Below are positions 1 to 6,902 of a DNA stretch of 11,806 bases, one piece after another; the first letter of the stretch is position 1; each line of letters opens with the position of its first letter. The notes below the pieces were generated by a model that did no database searches, was not told where the DNA came from, and saw only the letters and a list, made by a program, of their open reading frames with translations. Position numbers and translations under genes: made by a program. The DNA is from Cyclobacteriaceae bacterium (lineage in GTDB: Bacteria > Bacteroidota > Bacteroidia > Cytophagales > Cyclobacteriaceae): contig JAOUOM010000016.1 in NCBI GenBank assembly GCA_029880385.1, positions 1-11,806 on the forward strand, in the 5' to 3' direction.

Positions 1-1
1 T

Positions 2-319
2 TCAAATGAACTCTTCAGGATTGGTGGGTTCCAAACAATACGGGGATTTAATGAAAATCAGTACTATGTCCGATATTATGGCATTAATAACCTGGAATAC
101 AGGTATTTTTATCAACCGGAGGGATATATCTTTGGGTTTTTTGACATGGCCGGGTTAGGGCTTCAGGAAAAACAAGTGGAATTTTGCAAAAGTGCCGGGC
201 TGGGGTTCACAACCAATGTGACAGGTGGGTTATTTACCTTTATTTTTGCATATGCTTTACAAGCAGGGTTTTTAGCACAAGACATAAAAATACATTTTGG
301 GTACACATCCTATTTTTAA
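2..319 (+). CDS. Omp85-family outer-membrane beta-barrel protein, C-terminal fragment
   Basis: An open frame enters from the left edge and ends at TAA 317-319, leaving 105 visible residues; the start and any POTRA domains lie outside the window. Near its start is GGFQTIRGF, matching the conserved (V/I)RGF motif of barrel loop 6 in Omp85 proteins (BamA, TamA, FhaC/ShlB). The rest alternates aromatic and small residues as barrel strands do (NLEYRYFYQPEG, IFGFFDMAGLG), and the protein ends KIHFGYTSYF, with the C-terminal Phe typical of BamA-inserted barrels. Family knowledge: such proteins insert or translocate proteins or lipids at the outer membrane. Which subfamily this is (BamA paralogue, TamA-like or FhaC-like) cannot be told from the fragment; ordinary BamA seems less likely because the neighbours are not the usual bamA neighbours, but this is inference. 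Its end overlaps the next gene by 23 bases. Confidence 0.72.
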   Translation, partial: SNELFRIGGFQTIRGFNENQYYVRYYGINNLEYRYFYQPEGYIFGFFDMAGLGLQEKQVEFCKSAGLGFTTNVTGGLFTFIFAYALQAGFLAQDIKIHFGYTSYF

Positions 320-1385
320 ATTAATCCTTTGCTTTTTGCTGCTGGTAACCTTGTCGGTTAGTGCCAGGGCAGAAAAGGATACCTTGATGGCAGTGGAGGA
401 TTTATCTCTCCGTTTTTTTACAATGGGTAACGACGGGCCGGAGCTCATGATGGATCCGGGATCGAGTCATTCGATTGGTTTTTTTCTTTACCGGAGTGAG
501 TTGTTTGACCAACTTTCCTTGTGCAATGACGATGCATTTACGGTTTGGCTGAACGGGCGTCTGTATTATTCAACTATTCAATGCCTTTCCATGTCCAAGT
601 CACAGCTATTTGACCTTGTGAAAGCCGATACGGTATATTTCTCGATACACTCAACAGGAGATTTCAACTATATAAGGGGGAATTTATTGGCAAACGGGCC
701 TCAAAAGGATCTGTTTTTGGAGCGGGATCAAATTCGCAATATACCACATACCTATACCGTAGTGATTGTGATGGGAACGGTACTGATGCTGATGGCAGGT
801 TTTATGCGGCACTATCTTCCAAATTCGTATTTAAAGCTTTTGTCATTCCGCTTTTTTGTATCACAGGATTGGCAAAGTAGGCAGAAAGATTTTTCGGCAT
901 CTGAGTTGGTCGAAACGACATTCACTTCCTTACTTGTGGGCTCATTGGTTTTCTTTATTTTTAGGGAAGATCATTTGAATGTGCACCATACATGGATGGA
1001 GGACATTTTTCAATGGCTTTGGATATCCATTTTGTTTTTTGTTGCCTTTATTATGAAATATCTTTTTATTTCAGTTATTGCCACGTTCTATGCGTTTAGG
1101 CATTTGGTGCTTTCGCAGTACAGTGATTTTGTCCGGTTTGTATCTATTTCTTCCCTTTTATTATTTTTCCTTCAGCAATATAGGTTCTGGATTCAGACCC
1201 CGGGCATGATTACGGATTATCCGGGTTTTCGGTATTATTTTTTGATGGTATATGGAGCCTTTTTGGGGTATTACATTTATGCGGTATCTGCAAAATACAG
1301 ATACGAAAAACTCCACATAATTTCCTACCTTTGCATGACTGAATTTCTTGGGGGGTATTTCACTTCCCTGCTATTTTTAAAATAA
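297..1385 (+). CDS. DUF4271 multi-pass membrane protein with N-terminal periplasmic domain
   Basis: 362 residues. TTG at 297 is taken as the start: an in-frame stop at 285-287 leaves no ATG or GTG upstream, and the next ATG would remove the signal sequence. Residues 1-25 look like a Sec signal peptide (hydrophobic 8-22, likely cut after ARA). Residues 26-150 are a soluble, probably periplasmic beta-rich domain with two Cys (76, 96). At least five or six hydrophobic segments follow, near 153-170, 207-222, 240-268, 280-297, 313-332 and 341-361. The membrane part resembles DUF4271, including the closing pattern KLHIISYLCMTEF. DUF4271 has no established function. It commonly precedes hemD in Bacteroidota, as here with a 16-base gap, so a role linked to porphyrin supply or to envelope biology is possible but unproven. 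The family assignment is from recognition of sequence character, not a search. Confidence 0.7.
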   Translation: MGTHPIFKLILCFLLLVTLSVSARAEKDTLMAVEDLSLRFFTMGNDGPELMMDPGSSHSIGFFLYRSELFDQLSLCNDDAFTVWLNGRLYYSTIQCLSMSKSQLFDLVKADTVYFSIHSTGDFNYIRGNLLANGPQKDLFLERDQIRNIPHTYTVVIVMGTVLMLMAGFMRHYLPNSYLKLLSFRFFVSQDWQSRQKDFSASELVETTFTSLLVGSLVFFIFREDHLNVHHTWMEDIFQWLWISILFFVAFIMKYLFISVIATFYAFRHLVLSQYSDFVRFVSISSLLLFFLQQYRFWIQTPGMITDYPGFRYYFLMVYGAFLGYYIYAVSAKYRYEKLHIISYLCMTEFLGGYFTSLLFLK

Positions 1386-1401
1386 AAAAGGGACTATAGG
1401 T

Positions 1402-2193
1402 ATGAGTAATGATCTGATCTTTAATAATAAGGACCGGTTAATTCATGTAAAAAGTATTTTAGTTTCACAACCCGAGCCACAGGATGCAAAATCGCCCTAT
1501 CTTACGTTGATGGAGAAATTCAATATAAAGGTTGATTTCAGACCTTTTATTGGTATAGACCCGGTTACGATTAAAGACTTTCGCAGGCAAAAAATAAATA
1601 TTCTGGATCATACGGCGGTTATTTTTACCAGCCGAAATGCCGTTGATCATTTTTTTCGGTTAGCAGCAGAAAGCAAAATCGAAATACCTACGGACATGAA
1701 ATATTTCTGTATTTCGGAGCAGACTGCCAACTATCTGCAAAAATATATTGTCATCAGAAAGCGAAAAATTTTTGTAGGTGAACGTACCGCCACCGATCTG
1801 ATGGAAATAATCAAAAAGCATAAAAATGAAAAGTACATTTTCCCTTGTTCGGATTTGCGAAAAGATGACATTCCGAAATTCCTGAGGGAAAACGGATATA
1901 ATTATAAAGAGGCCATTATCTACAGGACTGTGTCAAGTGATTTATCTGACCTGGCCGATGTAAATTATGATATTATCGCTTTTTTCAGCCCATCCGGTAT
2001 ACAGTCATTGTTTGATAACTTTCCAAATTTCAAGCAAAATAAGACACGAATAGCGGCTTTTGGCCCCACAACTGCCAAGGCAGTCCGTGATGCCAATTTA
2101 ATATTGGATATAGAGGCACCCTTGCCTAGTGCCCCGTCCATGACCGGCGCGTTGGAATTATATATAAGAAAAGCGAATGGGATCGACAAGTAA
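1402..2193 (+). CDS. hemD: uroporphyrinogen-III synthase
   Basis: 263 residues, close to the family's usual 250-270. HemD is a cytoplasmic enzyme that closes hydroxymethylbilane while inverting ring D, giving uroporphyrinogen III for haem, sirohaem and cobalamin synthesis. Hallmarks of the Bacteroidota form are visible: KSILVSQPEP (17-26), AVIFTSRNAVDHFF (about 72-85, the first-domain TSxNAV motif), a second-domain SPSGIQSLF (about 196-204), and RIAAFGPTTAKAV (about 216-228), the IGxxTAxA-type motif near the end. Together these give the bilobed HemD4 fold. ATG 1402 is the natural start, 16 bases after the DUF4271 stop. No hemC or other tetrapyrrole gene is in the window, so the enzyme is separated from its pathway and sits instead ahead of porP. 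The stop is TAA at 2191-2193. Confidence 0.93.
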   Translation: MSNDLIFNNKDRLIHVKSILVSQPEPQDAKSPYLTLMEKFNIKVDFRPFIGIDPVTIKDFRRQKINILDHTAVIFTSRNAVDHFFRLAAESKIEIPTDMKYFCISEQTANYLQKYIVIRKRKIFVGERTATDLMEIIKKHKNEKYIFPCSDLRKDDIPKFLRENGYNYKEAIIYRTVSSDLSDLADVNYDIIAFFSPSGIQSLFDNFPNFKQNKTRIAAFGPTTAKAVRDANLILDIEAPLPSAPSMTGALELYIRKANGIDK

Positions 2194-2238
2194 AAGTTGG
2201 CACAGGCGATTTTTACAATTTAACCACCTGTAGCTCAG

Positions 2239-3189
2239 ATGAAAAGGATTTTACATAGCGTATTGTTTATCCTGATGTTTGGGATTGCTTCCGGTCAGAA
2301 CAATCCGCTTTTCAGCTCCTACATGTTTAATCCGGGATTTTATAACCCAGCCTTTACTGGAGCTGGCTCATCGTATTTTATATCACAGGTGAGAAGTCAA
2401 TGGGTGGGGTATCAATCCTCATTTGATGGGCCGGGCGGGGCCCCGAACACCCAATTGTTTTCTGCATCCATTCCGGTGATAGGCAAGCTGTCAGGAGTGG
2501 GCATACAACTATTAAATGACAGGTTGGGTGCGGTGAGTAATCTTATTTTTCAACTTCCTGTATCCTACACATTGCCGTTGGCCAACGGGAAAATGACAAT
2601 GGGCGTTATGCCGGGCTTTCAATCTGTTACACAGGGGTTTAATGAACTCAGATTTGGGGATAATAGGGATCCGTTTAATGTTGGCACCCGGGAAACGCAG
2701 ACAAAAGCAAACGTATCGGCAGGCCTTTATTATGAGACGGCTACACAAATGTTTTTGTCAATATCTGTCATGAATATCCCGGAGCCTCAATTCAATTTTG
2801 GAAATAAAGGGCTGGAGAACAATCTGACACGTTCACTCTATTTTATTTCGGGGGCAAGAAAAAAATTGTCTGATTCATGGCTTTTGCGTCCTTATGTAAA
2901 TGTAAAATCTGACTTTACCACCTTTTCCTTTGATGTTAGCACGCTATTCTATTATCAACAGAAGTCGTGGTTTGGCCTATCCTACAGGTGGCAGGAAGCT
3001 GCAATCGTAATGTTGGGATACAGTCTTTTGCCGGAGAACAAGCTTCAATTAGGGTATGCTTTAGATATTGTGACAGATCAGCGGGAAGCCAAGCAGGCCA
3101 CTTCGCAGGAAATATTTATCAGATATAATCTTCCAGACTTAGTATTGGGAGGAAAAAAACAAATTAAAACACCTCGCTTTACGTATTAG
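2239..3189 (+). CDS. porP: type IX secretion system PorP/SprF-family outer-membrane protein
   Basis: 316 residues. A Sec signal peptide (MKRILHSVLFILMFGIASG, cut before QNNP) is followed by the family's diagnostic opening: a short SSYMFNPGFYNPAFTG stretch with the NPA(Y/F)xG element, then RSQWVGY. The rest is an amphipathic beta-strand pattern of a small barrel with no TonB or plug features, ending in aromatic Tyr (PRFTY). Members of this family (PorP of Porphyromonas, SprF of Flavobacterium) are outer-membrane proteins needed for T9SS secretion or for delivery of specific adhesins. They contact the PorK/GldK-PorN/GldN ring or a partner substrate. Position directly ahead of gldKLMN mirrors the porPKLMN order, so this is probably the core PorP rather than a substrate-linked paralogue. 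The start ATG 2239 is 45 bases after hemD; no Shine-Dalgarno sequence is obvious. Confidence 0.9.
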   Translation: MKRILHSVLFILMFGIASGQNNPLFSSYMFNPGFYNPAFTGAGSSYFISQVRSQWVGYQSSFDGPGGAPNTQLFSASIPVIGKLSGVGIQLLNDRLGAVSNLIFQLPVSYTLPLANGKMTMGVMPGFQSVTQGFNELRFGDNRDPFNVGTRETQTKANVSAGLYYETATQMFLSISVMNIPEPQFNFGNKGLENNLTRSLYFISGARKKLSDSWLLRPYVNVKSDFTTFSFDVSTLFYYQQKSWFGLSYRWQEAAIVMLGYSLLPENKLQLGYALDIVTDQREAKQATSQEIFIRYNLPDLVLGGKKQIKTPRFTY

Positions 3190-3200
3190 AAAACTACAAT

Positions 3201-3221
3201 AATTCTATTATTTATAGAATT
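3201..3221 (+). other. AT-rich hairpin between porP and gldK (weak terminator or operator)
   Basis: A perfect 8-base inverted repeat, AATTCTAT (3201-3208) and ATAGAATT (3214-3221), is separated by a 5-base loop. It begins 11 bases after the porP stop. The stem has only two G-C pairs and no real T-run follows, so it would be a weak intrinsic terminator at best. It sits immediately before a candidate promoter -33 element and could instead be a regulator site or mRNA processing structure. What is seen is the symmetry; function is inference. Confidence 0.35.
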
Positions 3222-3223
3222 TA

Positions 3224-3255
3224 TTGTGCGGTAATTAATTAAGATTATATATTTA
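3224..3255 (+). promoter_or_regulatory. candidate Bacteroidota promoter for gldKLMN
   Basis: TTG at 3224-3226 and TATATTTA at 3248-3255 are 21 bases apart. The Bacteroidota primary sigma factor consensus is TTG, 17-23 bases, TAnnTTTG; the -7 box matches 7 of 8 (last G is A). It would give a leader of roughly 65-70 bases before the gldK ATG. The region is very AT-rich, so chance matches are likely; a second partial -7 match (GAAGTTTG, 3284-3291) lacks a spaced TTG. The 3190-3328 gap is the only one on the + strand large enough for an internal promoter. Confidence 0.3.
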
Positions 3256-3328
3256 AGCTCTGTATCACACAATATTTTTTGCAGAAGTTTGTTTATTTTA
3301 CATACTTGCAAGTTCAAATTTGGTGTTT

Positions 3329-4372
3329 ATGAATATTATGCGTGTTTCAAGATTTACTGTATTACAGGGAATTTCAATAATCCTCGCCCTGTCTGGGTGT
3401 GGGTTGTTTGGCGGTGGAGGAGGAGGTTCCTCAGACCGTGGCGAATTAGTAGGGGTCCAGGATCGGCAGCCGTGGGATCAAACCCGTCCTTTTGGGATGG
3501 TTTCGGTTCCAGCAGGTACCTTTCACATGGGTCAGGCCGATGAAGATGTGGCAGCTACTCAAATTAACTTCAACAAGCAGGTGACGATCAGTGCGTTTTA
3601 CATGGATGACACTGAAATCACCAATAATGAGTACCGTCAGTTTACACAGGAGTTATTGGAGGGTTCAGAAGTAGATCTTCCGGCCGGTTATTCCATTGCG
3701 GATTTGTTACCTGATACCACGGTTTGGGTAAGGGATTTTACCCATCATATGGGGGATCCACTGGTTCAATATTATTGGTCACATCCGGCTTTTGATGACT
3801 TTCCAATTGTAGGTGTTGATTGGAGTGCAGCCAGGTATTTTTGTAAATGGCGTACAGATCATATGAACAACTACAGGCTGGAAGTAGGCTTGCCCATAAT
3901 GCCGGAGTTCAGGCTGCCATCAGAAGCAGAGTGGGAATATGCGGCTCGTGGGGGAAGAGATATGAATAAATACCCATGGGGAAATCCATACATCCGTAAT
4001 ACGAGGGGTTGTTTGTTAGCCAATTTCAAGCCGGGAAGGGGAAATTATTTTGACGATGGCTTTGCCTATACGGCACCGACGGCAACATTTTTTGCCAATG
4101 ATTATGGCCTTTATGATATGTCAGGAAATGTCTCAGAATGGTGTGAAGATGCGTATAATCCATCAGCCATGCCGTTGGTATGGGACTTAAACCCAACCTA
4201 TTATGACGAACGAATTGATTTCAAAGTTGTAAGGGGAGGTTCCTGGAAAGACATAGCCTATTTCCTTGAAACGGGTACGCGATCGTATGAACATAAAGAT
4301 ACAACACGTTCATCTATTGGATTTCGATGTGCCATGACTTATCTTGGCAGATCTTCTGGAACTGAGTTTTAA
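3329..4372 (+). CDS. gldK: T9SS ring lipoprotein GldK (FGE-sulfatase-like fold)
   Basis: 347 residues from ATG 3329; an upstream in-frame TTG at 3320 and a later ATG at 3338 are alternatives, and either ATG keeps the signal. A lipoprotein signal ends in lipobox LSGC (Cys24), followed by a Gly-rich tether (Gly28-33). The body is a formylglycine-generating-enzyme/SUMF1 domain: GMVSVPAGTFHMG (56-68), FPIVGVDWSAARYFCKW (158-174), EFRLPSEAEWEYAARGG (193-209), YGLYDMSGNVSEWCEDAY (259-276), VVRGGSWKD (300-308) and SSIGFRC (328-334). The paired catalytic Cys of true FGE that follow RGGSW are absent, so an enzymatic role is unlikely. In known T9SS, GldK/PorK forms a periplasmic ring with GldN/PorN on the inner face of the outer membrane, contacted by GldM. 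The protein is shorter than Flavobacterium GldK (about 460 residues from memory). It is first of four tightly spaced gld genes. Confidence 0.93.
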   Translation: MNIMRVSRFTVLQGISIILALSGCGLFGGGGGGSSDRGELVGVQDRQPWDQTRPFGMVSVPAGTFHMGQADEDVAATQINFNKQVTISAFYMDDTEITNNEYRQFTQELLEGSEVDLPAGYSIADLLPDTTVWVRDFTHHMGDPLVQYYWSHPAFDDFPIVGVDWSAARYFCKWRTDHMNNYRLEVGLPIMPEFRLPSEAEWEYAARGGRDMNKYPWGNPYIRNTRGCLLANFKPGRGNYFDDGFAYTAPTATFFANDYGLYDMSGNVSEWCEDAYNPSAMPLVWDLNPTYYDERIDFKVVRGGSWKDIAYFLETGTRSYEHKDTTRSSIGFRCAMTYLGRSSGTEF

Positions 4373-4408
4373 TTAATATTGATAATACTAACCTAAAATA
4401 AAGAAAAA

Positions 4409-5218
4409 ATGAGTAGTCAAAAAGGCGGTTTTATGGAGCTTCTCTTTTCAACTATTATGCCTAAGGTATATGGTATTGGGGCTTCTATTGTTATTGTTGG
4501 TGCGATGTTTAAAATCCTACACTTGCCAGGTGCCGCAGCGATGCTTGGTGTGGGTTTGACAACGGAGGCCATTATCTTTTTTTTAAGTGCATTTGAGCCA
4601 AAGCACAAAGATCCGGACTGGGCCAAAGTGTATCCGGAATTGGCGGATGATTATGATGGACCGCCAGCAGTAGCCGCAAGGGCTGTTCAGGCAGCACCCG
4701 CAGGAGTTTCTGCACAAATGGATAAACTGATGGCTGATGCCAAAGTTGGACCGGATCTGATAAAGAGCCTAGGCGATGGCATGAGAAATCTGGCAGACTC
4801 TGCAAAGAAAATGTCCAACCTTAGTGATGCAGCTGTGGCTACAAATGAATATGCGACGAATGTAAAGACTGCCTCCAAGTCGCTGTTGGAAATGAATAAA
4901 TCCTATTCACAAACCATGCAGGCGATGACAGCCATGGCAGATGCTACAAAAGATGCGAAGGAATATCACTCTCAGGTTCAAAATGTAACCAAAAGCCTTG
5001 GGGCATTAAATGCATTGTACGAACTTGAATTGAAAGATTCTCAAGGACATACGAAAGCGTTAAATAAATTCTATTCGAATGTTACAGCAGCACTTGAAGG
5101 AATGGCCGATGCAGGGAAAGAAACTGCGGCATTCCAGGCTGAATTAAATAAATTGACCAGCAATGTGGCTTCCTTAAACAGGATTTATGGAGGAATGTTG
5201 ACGGCAATGAAAGGTTGA
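4409..5218 (+). CDS. gldL: T9SS/gliding motor inner-membrane protein GldL
   Basis: 269 residues. Two transmembrane helices near 16-36 and 43-62 are joined by the short loop HLPGAAA and followed by a cytoplasmic tail. The N-terminal part carries GldL hallmarks: PKVYGIGAS, GAMFKILHLPGA, GLTTEAIIFFLSAFEP. Polar residues buried in the helices (Tyr21, Lys35, His38, Glu53) correspond, from memory, to Flavobacterium GldL Tyr13, Lys27, His30 and Glu49, implicated in proton flow. GldL is the pentameric stator-like partner surrounding the GldM dimer and turns proton motive force into motion for T9SS and gliding. Residues 64-100 hold an acidic, then Ala/Pro-rich linker; 101-269 are helical with an internal repeat (138-166, 176-204, 232-260). 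The gene starts 36 bases after gldK behind an A-rich leader (AAAGAAAAA) with no Shine-Dalgarno sequence, usual for this phylum. Confidence 0.95.
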   Translation: MSSQKGGFMELLFSTIMPKVYGIGASIVIVGAMFKILHLPGAAAMLGVGLTTEAIIFFLSAFEPKHKDPDWAKVYPELADDYDGPPAVAARAVQAAPAGVSAQMDKLMADAKVGPDLIKSLGDGMRNLADSAKKMSNLSDAAVATNEYATNVKTASKSLLEMNKSYSQTMQAMTAMADATKDAKEYHSQVQNVTKSLGALNALYELELKDSQGHTKALNKFYSNVTAALEGMADAGKETAAFQAELNKLTSNVASLNRIYGGMLTAMKG

Positions 5219-5246
5219 TAATGACTAACCATAAAAATAAATAAAT

Positions 5247-6890
5247 ATGGCTGGAGGAAAAGAAACCGGACGTCAGAAGATGGTTGGTATGATGTACTTG
5301 GTGCTAACCGCCTTGCTTGCACTTAACGTAAGCATGACCGTCATCGATAAATTCGTGTTCATTAATGAAAGTTTGGTTAGGGCAAATAATGAAACACGTG
5401 ACAGAAATGTACAAATACTTACCAGTGTTGAAAAAACTGTCGAAGAGACAGGAAACCGGGAAGCTGATAAGAAAGTAGTGCAGGCGGCACAAAAAATCAG
5501 GGAGGAAACCCAACGGGTTATAACCGAATTGGATAGCATAAAAAAAGACATGGTATTTATAACCGGGGGCTATGAAGATGAACATGAGGCTGATTATGTT
5601 GGCGATGCTAAACACCTTACGGGAAAAACGGATTATAGCAAAGTGGGGCATTACATGATGCCTGAGGAAGAAGGTGGCGAAGGAAAAGGGTTGATATTAA
5701 AAGAACTGTTAAATGGATATGCTGAAAATGTAAAAGCTATCATTGAAGCGTTCGGTCCTCCTGAATCTGAATTGTTGGCCTACAAGCCTATTGCCGTGGA
5801 TGCTGATGAAGATCCTGTTTATAACAAAGATCCCAATCAAAAAGGAAAGATATTTTCCACATTGGCATTTGAAGAATCACCTACTCCAGCATGTCTGGCT
5901 ACAATGAGTGAATTTCAATCCAGAATTTTAAGTTATGAAACACGTGCGCTTGATTTTCTTTCAAAGAAAGTAGGTGCAGGTGACATTAGCTTTGATAAAA
6001 TAGAAGCGAAGGTTTTGCCAGAATCTAAATACGTAGCAGCGGGTACAGCCTACAAAGCTGAAATGTTTATTGCGGCATCAGCGTCAGGGTCAAAGCCTCA
6101 AATGTATTATGATGACAAGGAAATTCCAGTGGAAAATGGAATTGGATTAGTAGAATTTGTGGCTACTCCGGGTGCATATGTGGATGGAAGGGTAAGAAAG
6201 GAATATGAAGCAAAAATCAAGGTTCCCATACCAGGAGGTGGGGATACAACCTATTCAAGTAAAATTGAATATTTTGTTACCGAGCCAGTTATATCTATTC
6301 AGTCAAAGTCCGTAAGTGCTTTATTCCTTAATTGTGGTAATGCACTGGATGTACAAGTACCCGCTCTCGGGCAATCCTATGATCCACGATTTTCTGCAAA
6401 AGGAGGTTCCGCAATTGCAGGTAGTACGCGTGGAACTGTAACGCTTGTACCCAATGCCCGTACCTTTGTATTGACTGTTTCAAGTGGCAGTAATTTGATA
6501 GGTAGTCGCGAATTTGCCGTACGACCAATTCCGGCACCGGATATCAAAGCTTTTACGGACAGGGGTGAAGTAGACCAAAAGGCAGGTATTTCGTCAAAAA
6601 CACCGAAGTTGTATTTAAATGCAGTGCCTGAAGCAGGATTTGCAGAATTCCTGCCAGACGATGCAAAATTCCGCGTAGCACAGGCTGAAATTACACTAGT
6701 CAGTGGAGGTATTGCACGTGGTACCATACAGGTGAATGGAAACCAGGCCAATATGGCACAGATTGCGTCTAGTGCGCGTAAAGGTGATGTGATTGTGGTT
6801 GAAATTAAAAAGGTGCAACGTCAAAATTTTAAAGGACAAGTCGAAGACTTCCCTCGTTTTACCCGCTTTATTTCAATTCCGCTGAATTAA
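5247..6890 (+). CDS. gldM: T9SS/gliding motor periplasm-spanning protein GldM
   Basis: 547 residues, a usual GldM/PorM length. The start MAGGKETGRQKM is the family signature; a single transmembrane helix follows (about 12-34) and the rest is periplasmic. Arg9 and Tyr17 match, by identical numbering, residues reported important for proton-driven function in Flavobacterium GldM. Residues 35-240 are mostly helical with charged heptad-like stretches (D1); 248-345, 346-430 and 431-547 fit the D2, D3 and D4 beta domains, with SALFLNCGNALDVQVP (357-372) marking the start of D3. GldM forms a dimer whose helix sits inside the GldL ring and whose C-terminal domains reach the GldK/GldN ring, carrying torque or conformational energy to the outer membrane. 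The gene lies 28 bases after gldL, with an A/T-rich leader (AAAAATAAATAAAT) just before ATG 5247. No truncation is seen. Confidence 0.95.
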   Translation: MAGGKETGRQKMVGMMYLVLTALLALNVSMTVIDKFVFINESLVRANNETRDRNVQILTSVEKTVEETGNREADKKVVQAAQKIREETQRVITELDSIKKDMVFITGGYEDEHEADYVGDAKHLTGKTDYSKVGHYMMPEEEGGEGKGLILKELLNGYAENVKAIIEAFGPPESELLAYKPIAVDADEDPVYNKDPNQKGKIFSTLAFEESPTPACLATMSEFQSRILSYETRALDFLSKKVGAGDISFDKIEAKVLPESKYVAAGTAYKAEMFIAASASGSKPQMYYDDKEIPVENGIGLVEFVATPGAYVDGRVRKEYEAKIKVPIPGGGDTTYSSKIEYFVTEPVISIQSKSVSALFLNCGNALDVQVPALGQSYDPRFSAKGGSAIAGSTRGTVTLVPNARTFVLTVSSGSNLIGSREFAVRPIPAPDIKAFTDRGEVDQKAGISSKTPKLYLNAVPEAGFAEFLPDDAKFRVAQAEITLVSGGIARGTIQVNGNQANMAQIASSARKGDVIVVEIKKVQRQNFKGQVEDFPRFTRFISIPLN

Positions 6891-6902
6891 ATAAGTAATG
6901 TG

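Noticed and set aside
2197..2223. Possible promoter TTG...TACAATTT before porP.
   Set aside because: The -7 box fits only with a shifted spacer, and the 45-base gap is consistent with read-through from hemD.
2226..2245. CCTGTAGCTCAG before porP resembles the D-arm start of a tRNA.
   Set aside because: No matching GAGC to close the D-arm, no anticodon or T-arm (GGTTCGAATCC-type) downstream, and porP coding begins at once.
3410..3427. Gly-coding GGN tract in gldK as a phase-variable repeat.
   Set aside because: The codons are mixed (GGC, GGT, GGA) and only about three GGA units are identical; more likely just a flexible tether after the lipid-bearing Cys.
3289..3543. Alternative + strand frame overlapping the gldK start.
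   Set aside because: Low-complexity Trp/Arg-rich product in another frame of gldK, with no family character.
3329..4372. Annotation of the FGE-like gene as a sulfatase-modifying enzyme.
   Set aside because: Catalytic Cys pair missing, a lipobox present, and the gene heads gldLMN, so GldK fits better.
5304..5651. Long antisense frames within gldM (also 5273-5551 and 6377-6751).
   Set aside because: Opposite-strand shadows of a clear, intact GldM; no start context or recognisable motifs.
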